From assembly GCA_937976375.1 (NCBI GenBank), contig CALJRU010000015.1:1-55449 (forward strand): DNA of 55,449 bases, read 5' to 3'. Shown here in pieces: positions 49,796 through 55,449 of the stretch. Below the pieces are notes generated by a model. That model had not been told where the DNA came from. It did no database searches and was given only the letters and a program-made list of their open reading frames with translations. Position numbers and translations under genes: made by a program. The stretch comes from an uncultured Peptococcaceae bacterium (GTDB taxonomy: Bacteria; Bacillota; Peptococcia; Peptococcales; Peptococcaceae). Position 1 is the first letter of the stretch, and every line of letters begins with the position of its first letter.

Positions 49796-51302
49796 ACCCG
49801 TAGTATTGATGATTCTTGATGGCTGGGGCATTAATCAGGATTGTACCAATAATGCAGCCTGCCAAGCGAAAACACCTCGTCTGGATGCCATCTTTTCAAC
49901 GTGTTCTCATGCACAGCTTCTGTGCAGCGGAGAAGCTGTTGGGCTGCCAGATGGGCAACAAGGGAATTCTGAAGTGGGGCACCTCAATCTTGGCGCTGGC
50001 CGTGTGGTGTATCAGGATCTTTTGCGCATCAGCCGAGACATTGCTGATGGCAGCTTTGAAAAGAATGAAGCCATTGTAAACTTGATGAGTCGTCTGAAGA
50101 ACGATGGCCATGCGCTGCATCTTATGGGCCTGTTGTCTGATGGTGGGGTGCATTCACACCAGGATCATCTATATGCCCTTTTGAAAATGGCTAGAAAGAT
50201 GGGCCTGGAAAAAGTCTATGTTCATGCTTTTATGGATGGCCGTGATGTTTCTCCAACATCGGGCGTGCACTATCTGGAGCAGCTTCAAGAACAACTCACA
50301 GCCATTGGTGTCGGCAAATTGGCAACGGTAAGCGGCCGTTATTATGCCATGGATCGTGACAAACGCTGGGAACGTGTAGAACGTGCCTGGAAAGCCATGG
50401 TTCGTGGTGAAGGCGATCAGGTCGACGATGTTATTGCAGCGATGCAGGCATCTTACGCCAATGATGTGACCGATGAATTTATCGTGCCAATGGTTTGCTG
50501 TGACGATGGGCGCATTCATGAAGATGATGGTATCATCTTTTACAATTTCCGCGCAGACCGTGCAAAACAATTAACACGCAGCTTTGTGGATCCAGCCTTT
50601 GATGGTTTTGATCGCGAGGGCTGGCAGCATATTGACTGCATCACCATGACAGAATACGATGCCAGCTTGAACGACATGCTGTCTGTTGCTTATCCGCCAT
50701 TGGTGCTTACAAATACGCTGGGTGAATGGTTGGCAAAGCAGCATAAGAAACAGCTGCGTACTGCAGAAACAGAAAAATATGCACATGTTACCTCGTTTTT
50801 CAATGGCGGCGTTGAAGCGCCAAATGCTGATGAAGAGCGTGTGCTCATTCCATCGCCAAAGGTTGCAACCTACGATTTGCAGCCAGAAATGAGTGCAGAA
50901 GCCGTCGCAGATACGGTGGTTCATGGTGTTGAAAGCGGAAAATACGACTTTATTTTGGTTAATTTCGCCAATCCGGACATGGTTGGTCATACAGGTGTGC
51001 TGGCTGCAGCCATTCAAGCGATGGAAGCTGTCGACACAGCTGTGGGTCGCGTTGTTGATGCCGTGGAAAAAGTTGGCGGCAAGCTTTTAATTTGTGCCGA
51101 CCATGGCAATTGTGAAAAGATGGCCAATGAAGATGGCTCACCGTTTACATCACATACCACCAATCCGGTGCCGGTGATCCTTTTTGGCGATGCGCATACC
51201 TTACATGATGGACGTTTGTCCGATGTTGCGCCGACTATTTTGGCACTGATGCAGCTTGATCAACCTGCAGAAATGACAGGTTCATCCTTATTAAATGATT
51301 AA
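49788..51302 (+). CDS. gpmI: Cofactor-independent phosphoglycerate mutase
   Basis: A 504-residue manganese-dependent mutase of the alkaline phosphatase superfamily, converting 3- to 2-phosphoglycerate. The start 'KPVVLMILDGWGI', the catalytic serine in 'GQQGNSEVGHLNLGAG' near 57-72, and the metal-binding 'ADHGNCEKM' near 437-445 are clear. I prefer the TTG at 49788 (MTKPVVLMI...), since AAGGAAG lies 8 bp upstream; a GTG at 49779 would sit on that site. The 8-bp overlap with tpiA implies coupled translation. Confidence 0.95.
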   Translation: MTKPVVLMILDGWGINQDCTNNAACQAKTPRLDAIFSTCSHAQLLCSGEAVGLPDGQQGNSEVGHLNLGAGRVVYQDLLRISRDIADGSFEKNEAIVNLMSRLKNDGHALHLMGLLSDGGVHSHQDHLYALLKMARKMGLEKVYVHAFMDGRDVSPTSGVHYLEQLQEQLTAIGVGKLATVSGRYYAMDRDKRWERVERAWKAMVRGEGDQVDDVIAAMQASYANDVTDEFIVPMVCCDDGRIHEDDGIIFYNFRADRAKQLTRSFVDPAFDGFDREGWQHIDCITMTEYDASLNDMLSVAYPPLVLTNTLGEWLAKQHKKQLRTAETEKYAHVTSFFNGGVEAPNADEERVLIPSPKVATYDLQPEMSAEAVADTVVHGVESGKYDFILVNFANPDMVGHTGVLAAAIQAMEAVDTAVGRVVDAVEKVGGKLLICADHGNCEKMANEDGSPFTSHTTNPVPVILFGDAHTLHDGRLSDVAPTILALMQLDQPAEMTGSSLLND

Positions 51303-51317
51303 AAGGAGATAGATAAA

Positions 51318-52601
51318 ATGGCAAAAATTGAACGCATTGTTGCAAGAGAAATCCTTGACTCCCGTGGCAATCCTACTGTTGAAGTGGATGTTGTGACCGA
51401 ATTTGGTGATCTTGGTCGCGCTGCAGTGCCATCTGGTGCTTCCACTGGGGCTTTTGAAGCTGTTGAATTGCGTGATGGTGATAAATCACGTTATCTTGGC
51501 AAAGGGGTTACCAAAGCTGTTGGCTATGTTAATGAAGAAATCGCACCTCGCCTGATTGGCTGGGATGTCAGCGATCAGACCGCTATTGATGCCGAACTGA
51601 TTCGCTTGGATGGCACTGAAAACAAAGGCAAATTTGGTGCCAATGCCATTCTCGGGGTTTCTCTGGCTTGTGCAAAAGCTGCTGCTATGGATGCTGCGCT
51701 GCCGCTCTATCGTTATATCGGTGGTGCTAATGCAAAAGTTCTGCCAGCACCAATGATGAACATCTTGAATGGTGGCAAGCACGCAGACAACAATGTTGAT
51801 ATTCAGGAATTCATGGTTATGCCACTGGGTGCAAAATCTTTCAAAGAAGCATTACGCATGGGTACCGAAGTATTCCATTCCCTCAAGGCTGTTTTGAAAT
51901 CAAAAGGTTACAATACTGCTGTTGGTGACGAAGGTGGTTTCGCACCAAACTTGAGTTCCAACGAAGAAGCTTTCCAGGTGATCGTTGAAGCCATCAAGCA
52001 GGCTGGATTTGTTCCTGGCGAAGACGTTTATCTTGCTATTGATGTTGCTTCTTCCGAACTTTACAAAGATGGTATCTATCATCTCGCTGGTGAAGGCGTA
52101 GATCGTACTGCAAGTGAAATGGTAGACTTCTATGAAGCCATGCTTGATAAATATCCAATCATTTCCATCGAAGACGGCTTGTATGAAGATGACTGGGCTG
52201 GCTGGAAAGAAATGACCGATCGCATTGGCAAACGTGTCCAGCTCGTTGGGGATGACCTTTTTGTTACCAATACCCGTCGCTTGAGCCGTGGTATTGAAGA
52301 AGGCGATGCCAACAGCATCCTGATCAAGGTTAACCAGATTGGTACCTTAACCGAAACCCTTGAAGCCATTGAAATGGCAAAAGAAGCTGGTTATACTGCT
52401 GTTGTTTCCCATCGTTCTGGTGAAACAGAAGATACCACCATCGCTGATATCGCTGTTGCAACCAACGCAGGTCAGATCAAAACTGGGGCACCATCCCGTA
52501 CCGACCGTGTAGCGAAGTACAACCAGCTGCTCCGCATTGAAGAAGATCTGGGCGATCGTGCCATTTATCGTGGCAAAGCAGGTTTCTACAACCTCAAATA
52601 A
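51318..52601 (+). CDS. eno: Enolase
   Basis: A 427-residue enzyme dehydrating 2-phosphoglycerate to phosphoenolpyruvate. Signatures: 'REILDSRGNPTVEVDV' near 10-25, 'SGASTGAFEAVELRDGD' near 39-55, 'SIEDGLYEDDWAGW' near 284-297 and 'SHRSGETEDT' near 366-375. AAAGGAG precedes the ATG 15 bp after gpmI. Codon use is highly biased, as expected for a glycolytic enzyme. SecG follows after 82 bp without an obvious terminator. Confidence 0.98.
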   Translation: MAKIERIVAREILDSRGNPTVEVDVVTEFGDLGRAAVPSGASTGAFEAVELRDGDKSRYLGKGVTKAVGYVNEEIAPRLIGWDVSDQTAIDAELIRLDGTENKGKFGANAILGVSLACAKAAAMDAALPLYRYIGGANAKVLPAPMMNILNGGKHADNNVDIQEFMVMPLGAKSFKEALRMGTEVFHSLKAVLKSKGYNTAVGDEGGFAPNLSSNEEAFQVIVEAIKQAGFVPGEDVYLAIDVASSELYKDGIYHLAGEGVDRTASEMVDFYEAMLDKYPIISIEDGLYEDDWAGWKEMTDRIGKRVQLVGDDLFVTNTRRLSRGIEEGDANSILIKVNQIGTLTETLEAIEMAKEAGYTAVVSHRSGETEDTTIADIAVATNAGQIKTGAPSRTDRVAKYNQLLRIEEDLGDRAIYRGKAGFYNLK

Positions 52602-52683
52602 ATCTTGCAATGGAGCGCAGGATATGATATCATTCATAGATGGCTGGTGAAACACGCCTATTTCGGATTAAGGAGGATATTGT

Positions 52684-52911
52684 ATGTTGCATACCGTTTT
52701 GCAGATTTTGCAAATTATCTGCTGTCTTGGCGTCATTGCTACAGTCTTGCTGCAGTCCGGACGTAGCGCTGGTTTATCTGGCTCCATCAGTGGCGGTGCT
52801 GAGACTTTCCTGGGTAAAAAAGGCCTGGATGATCAGTTGGCAAAAGCGACTGCTGTATTTGCACTTTTGTTCATGATTCTGTCTTTTGTACTGACCATGT
52901 TGCTTAGCTAG
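52684..52911 (+). CDS. secG: Protein translocase subunit SecG
   Basis: A 75-residue membrane protein with two helices (about 2-22 and 55-74) around the conserved cytoplasmic loop 'LLQSGRSAGLSGSISGGAET' (22-41). SecG assists SecYE in protein export. AAGGAGG precedes the ATG. Its position after eno is common in Firmicutes. Confidence 0.93.
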   Translation: MLHTVLQILQIICCLGVIATVLLQSGRSAGLSGSISGGAETFLGKKGLDDQLAKATAVFALLFMILSFVLTMLLS

Positions 52912-52920
52912 AATTTGATA

Positions 52921-52950
52921 CGATGCATGCTTCGGGATGCATCGTTTTTT
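52921..52950 (+). terminator. Rho-independent terminator after secG
   Basis: Stem CGATGCAT / ATGCATCG around GCTTCGGG, with a strong T-run. Confidence 0.88.
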
Positions 52951-52971
52951 TATGGGAAGGAACATTTTGAA

Positions 52972-53610
52972 ATGTATATCAACAAAAACTTTCTTGATTT
53001 TATGTTCTCTGGAAAAATGCATTACAAAGGCTGCAATGATAGTTATTTTGTGGTCAAAGAGCCGCAAGGCGTGCTTGTTGTAACCAAAGGCCGCATTGTG
53101 ATGGCGGATCCTTATGCCATCAATTATGGTGTGGTTGTTTCCGAAGATATCCCTAATGATAAATTTCCGATATCAACGTTCACGGTTCATCTTGAACCGC
53201 ACGATGAAGTAAAAATTGCTGGCTTTTTGCTGCAGTTTGATGAGGAAGCAGTGCCTGACGAATGGAAAATGTGTCTGCCAAATCATGTTAATGCCGACGA
53301 CATACCGGATGACGGCTATTATGGTGTGGCTACAGAAAGCGGAAATGTGACCGTTTGTGCGGAGCAAACAGTGGGATGGCTTCTGGAACATTTGGAAGAA
53401 TCTGCGGAAGTGCTGGAAGATATTGAAAAACAGATTGGTGCAACGTATTTTGCCAATGGTGGTGTAGCAAACTCTAAGCTGCCAAAGTTGGATGTCAACT
53501 TGATCACCATGGTTGGCGGCAGCCCTGATGAAAAAGGCTACCCTGCTTACTGGGGCTATAAGGATGGCAAAGTGGTTTGCATGGCCATTGATTTTCTTGT
53601 TGTCGATTGA
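52972..53610 (+). CDS. DUF4241 family protein
   Basis: A 212-residue protein matching DUF4241 in its C-terminal part: 'VGGSPDEKGYPAYWGYKDGK' near 180-199 followed by 'VVCMAIDFLVVD'. The family is of unknown function; members turn up in bacterial genomes near toxin-immunity loci, but nothing toxin-like is visible here. ATG 52972 lies about 10 bp after GAAGGAAC, and the preceding terminator T-run reaches close to it, so transcription may come from readthrough past that terminator. It is the least understood gene of the otherwise housekeeping right end. Confidence 0.75.
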   Translation: MYINKNFLDFMFSGKMHYKGCNDSYFVVKEPQGVLVVTKGRIVMADPYAINYGVVVSEDIPNDKFPISTFTVHLEPHDEVKIAGFLLQFDEEAVPDEWKMCLPNHVNADDIPDDGYYGVATESGNVTVCAEQTVGWLLEHLEESAEVLEDIEKQIGATYFANGGVANSKLPKLDVNLITMVGGSPDEKGYPAYWGYKDGKVVCMAIDFLVVD

Positions 53611-53619
53611 TGTTTTTGC

Positions 53620-53658
53620 TTGACGGAACGGACAATAATCTGTATCATTTAATAGGGC
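53620..53658 (+). promoter_or_regulatory. pyrG: pyrG promoter with GGGC start site
   Basis: -35 TTGACG (53620-53625), 17-bp spacer, -10 TATCAT (53643-53648), and GGGC at 53655-53658, placing +1 seven bases after the -10. A pppGGGC start is the known requirement for CTP-sensitive reiterative G addition at Gram-positive pyrG. Confidence 0.75.
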
Positions 53659-53693
53659 ACCCTTTGAGAAAAAGGGTCAATTCAGGTCTTACG

Positions 53694-53722
53694 TCCCTAT
53701 TCGTGTGAATAGGGATTTTTTT
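53694..53722 (+). terminator. pyrG leader attenuator
   Basis: Stem TCCCTATTC / GAATAGGGA with loop GTGT and a run of T, within the leader before pyrG. The 5' strand is C/U-rich in RNA, as needed to pair with a poly-G 5' end. A second hairpin ACCCTTT / AAAGGGT (53659-53677) precedes it. Confidence 0.8.
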
Positions 53723-53746
53723 GTTATATAAACAAGGAGGAACTTT

Positions 53747-55354
53747 ATGACAAAATACATCTTCGTGACAGGCGGTGTCGTTTCTTCGATCGGGAAAGGG
53801 ATCGTCGCAGCATCTTTGGGACGTTTACTGAAAAATAAAGGGTACAAGATTACCATTCAGAAGTTCGACCCATACATCAACGTTGACCCAGGGACAATGA
53901 GCCCATATCAACATGGTGAAGTGTTTGTAACTGAAGATGGTACTGAGACCGATTTGGACCTCGGTCATTATGAACGTTTTATTGATATCAACCTGAACAA
54001 ATACTCCAATGTAACAACTGGTAAGGTGTACTCTGAAGTTATCCGCAAAGAACGCCGTGGTGATTATCTTGGTGCGACCGTTCAGGTTATTCCACACATC
54101 ACTGACATGCTCAAAGAAAAGATCCGCCGCGCTGGTGAAACCTCAGACGCGGAGATTGTCATTACAGAAGTTGGCGGTACCGTTGGGGATATTGAATCTA
54201 CACCATTCATTGAAGCCATCCGTCAAATGAAGAGCACCGTTGGTGCGGACAACGTGCTGTATATTCACACCACGCTGATTCCATATCTGCATGCAGCAGG
54301 CGAAATGAAAACAAAACCAACCCAGCACAGTGTCAAAGAATTGCGCGGTATGGGGATTCAGCCAGATATTCTTGTTGTTCGCACAGAAAAGGCCATGAGC
54401 CAGAGCATGCGTGATAAATTGGCGCTCTTCTGCGATGTAGAACCGGAAGCCATCATCGAATCCCGTGACGCATCCATTCTGTATCAGGTGCCATTAAACC
54501 TGCAGGCACAGGGCATGGATGACATCGTTTGCCGTAAATTAAAATTGGAAGCACGCCCAGCTGATATGAGTGAATGGGTAGCGCTGGTGGATCGTATTGG
54601 CAAGATCAGCCAAAGCGTGCGCATTGCTCTCGTTGGTAAATATGTCCAGCTGCATGATGCCTATCTTTCTGTTGTTGAATCGTTGAGTCATGCTGGCTTC
54701 CATCATGACGTCGACATTCATATTGACTGGGTCGATGCAGAAACCATCACGCCAGACAATGTAGCAAGCTATTTGCGTGATGCAGATGGCGTTCTTGTGC
54801 CGGGTGGTTTCGGTGAACGTGGCATCGAAGGGAAAATCACGGCCATTCAATATGCGCGTGAAAACAAAGTGCCATTTATGGGGATTTGCTTAGGCATGCA
54901 GATGGCAGCTGTTGAATTTGCCCGTCACGTCATTGGCTGGGAAGATGCAAATTCGGCCGAATTTGATAAACAGACGCCGCATAACATCATTGATCTGATG
55001 GTTGATCAGCAAGATATTGAAGATATGGGTGGTACTCAGCGCCTTGGACAATATCCATGCCGCTTGGTGGAAGGCACCCTTGCACGTGAACTCTATGGCT
55101 GTGAAGAAGTTGGCGAACGCCATCGCCATCGCTATGAATTCAACAATGATTTCCGTGAAATCTTTGCTAATAAAGGTATGGTATTCTCTGGCCTTTCTCC
55201 AGACGGCAAGCTCGTTGAAATCATCGAACTGCCTGATCATCCATTCTTTATTGCCAGCCAGTTCCATCCAGAATTCGTTTCTCGTCCAAATCGCCCACAG
55301 AGCATTTTCAAAGGCTTCATTGGCGCTGCAAAGAAATATAGTGAATCAAAGTAA
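53747..55354 (+). CDS. pyrG: CTP synthase
   Basis: A 535-residue glutamine-dependent enzyme making CTP from UTP. The N-terminal synthase domain starts 'FVTGGVVSSIGKGIVAASLG', and the C-terminal glutamine amidotransferase has the catalytic Cys in GICLGMQ near 379-385 and the His-Glu pair in 'SQFHPEF' near 504-510. AAGGAGG precedes the ATG. It is monocistronic, controlled by the leader attenuator and ended by terminators. Confidence 0.97.
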   Translation: MTKYIFVTGGVVSSIGKGIVAASLGRLLKNKGYKITIQKFDPYINVDPGTMSPYQHGEVFVTEDGTETDLDLGHYERFIDINLNKYSNVTTGKVYSEVIRKERRGDYLGATVQVIPHITDMLKEKIRRAGETSDAEIVITEVGGTVGDIESTPFIEAIRQMKSTVGADNVLYIHTTLIPYLHAAGEMKTKPTQHSVKELRGMGIQPDILVVRTEKAMSQSMRDKLALFCDVEPEAIIESRDASILYQVPLNLQAQGMDDIVCRKLKLEARPADMSEWVALVDRIGKISQSVRIALVGKYVQLHDAYLSVVESLSHAGFHHDVDIHIDWVDAETITPDNVASYLRDADGVLVPGGFGERGIEGKITAIQYARENKVPFMGICLGMQMAAVEFARHVIGWEDANSAEFDKQTPHNIIDLMVDQQDIEDMGGTQRLGQYPCRLVEGTLARELYGCEEVGERHRHRYEFNNDFREIFANKGMVFSGLSPDGKLVEIIELPDHPFFIASQFHPEFVSRPNRPQSIFKGFIGAAKKYSESK

Positions 55355-55366
55355 TAGTAAGATATG

Positions 55367-55394
55367 AAAAAGGCAACAGCATGGCGCTGTTGCC
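55367..55394 (-). terminator. Leftward-facing terminator
   Basis: Stem GGCAACAGC / GCTGTTGCC with a 5-nt loop; the A-run on its left gives a T-run on the minus strand. It probably ends a gene entering from beyond the window's right edge. Confidence 0.65.
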
Positions 55395-55405
55395 TCAGCT
55401 TGTCG

Positions 55406-55433
55406 AAAAAGGTCACCGCAAGGTGGCCTTTTT
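55406..55433. terminator. Terminator after pyrG
   Basis: Stem AAAAAGGTCACC / GGTGGCCTTTTT (one G-T pair) with a GCAA loop, flanked by A- and T-runs; works in both directions. Confidence 0.85.
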
Positions 55434-55449
55434 CTCGTCTTAAGCCTCA

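Noticed and set aside
1..55449. CRISPR arrays, tRNA or rRNA genes, prophage
   Set aside because: No regularly spaced repeats, cloverleaf-like sequences with CCA context, rRNA motifs or phage structural genes were seen by eye; a covariance-model search would be needed to exclude small RNAs.

Overview
The window is a chromosomal segment of a Bacillota (Firmicutes) bacterium, probably an anaerobic, amino-acid- and sugar-fermenting member of the Clostridia or a neighbouring class. The evidence is AGGAGG-type ribosome binding sites on nearly every gene, Gram-positive families (DUF1836, PadR with DUF1700, a MecA_N-type lipoprotein PBP, a Pst-PhoU-PhoPR cluster, an ECF sigma/anti-sigma pair), a two-[4Fe-4S] ferredoxin fused to nitroreductase, and no respiratory genes. 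The MurE ligase resembles the L-lysine-adding type, so a Lys-type wall is likely. I could not place the genus. I found no rRNA, tRNA or CRISPR by eye.

Left end, 1 to about 3700: a small accessory island that looks more AT-rich than the rest. It carries a broken group II intron reverse-transcriptase fragment, a minus-strand operon MATE efflux pump - MerR regulator - B3/B4 tRNA-editing-like protein, and the first 26 codons of an XRE regulator. A near-identical 22-bp direct repeat, derived from the intron ORF, lies at 146-167 and 3681-3702. The right copy sits exactly where an ABC-type permease gene (3702-4751) has lost its N-terminus, so an insertion or deletion probably created this junction. 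Both MerR genes of the window are associated with promoters having the 19-bp spacer typical of MerR control.

Core region, 6.2 to 21.8 kb: rnc - Elp3-like radical SAM - smc - ftsY - mtaD (tightly packed, mostly overlapping), then prmA - murE, argS, fba - glpX, and a redox group made of a 56-aa four-cysteine protein, ferredoxin-nitroreductase and an Asp/Glu-racemase-like protein. From 22.1 to 28.7 kb a complete phosphate operon (pstS-C-A-B, phoU, response regulator, histidine kinase) follows a two-repeat PHO-box-like element.

Mixed region, 28.8 to 47.7 kb: DUF1836 regulator, a thiamine-binding-like protein with an HD-like protein of unknown role, DJ-1/PfpI and a lipoprotein transpeptidase, a Bax inhibitor-like protein, DUF3783 with a sulfotransferase-fold protein that appears to have lost its catalytic residues, PadR/DUF1700 with an alkylsulfatase-type hydrolase, gloA-guaB, dnaB, an ECF sigma factor with its anti-sigma factor and an ECF-type promoter, an aminotransferase behind a long structured leader, an unknown protein with an internal duplication, and a divergent prepilin peptidase/PilT pair.

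Right end, 47.8 to 55.4 kb: the lower-glycolysis operon pgk-tpiA-gpmI-eno followed by secG, a DUF4241 protein, and pyrG. The pyrG leader has a GGGC transcription start and a C/U-rich terminator stem, the architecture known for CTP-sensitive reiterative-transcription control in Gram-positive bacteria. The strongest leads beyond routine annotation are the pyrG leader, the inactive-looking AssT-fold protein and its sulfatase neighbour, the duplicated-domain unknown protein, the two MerR promoters, the orphan PilT/PilD pair and the aminotransferase leader.
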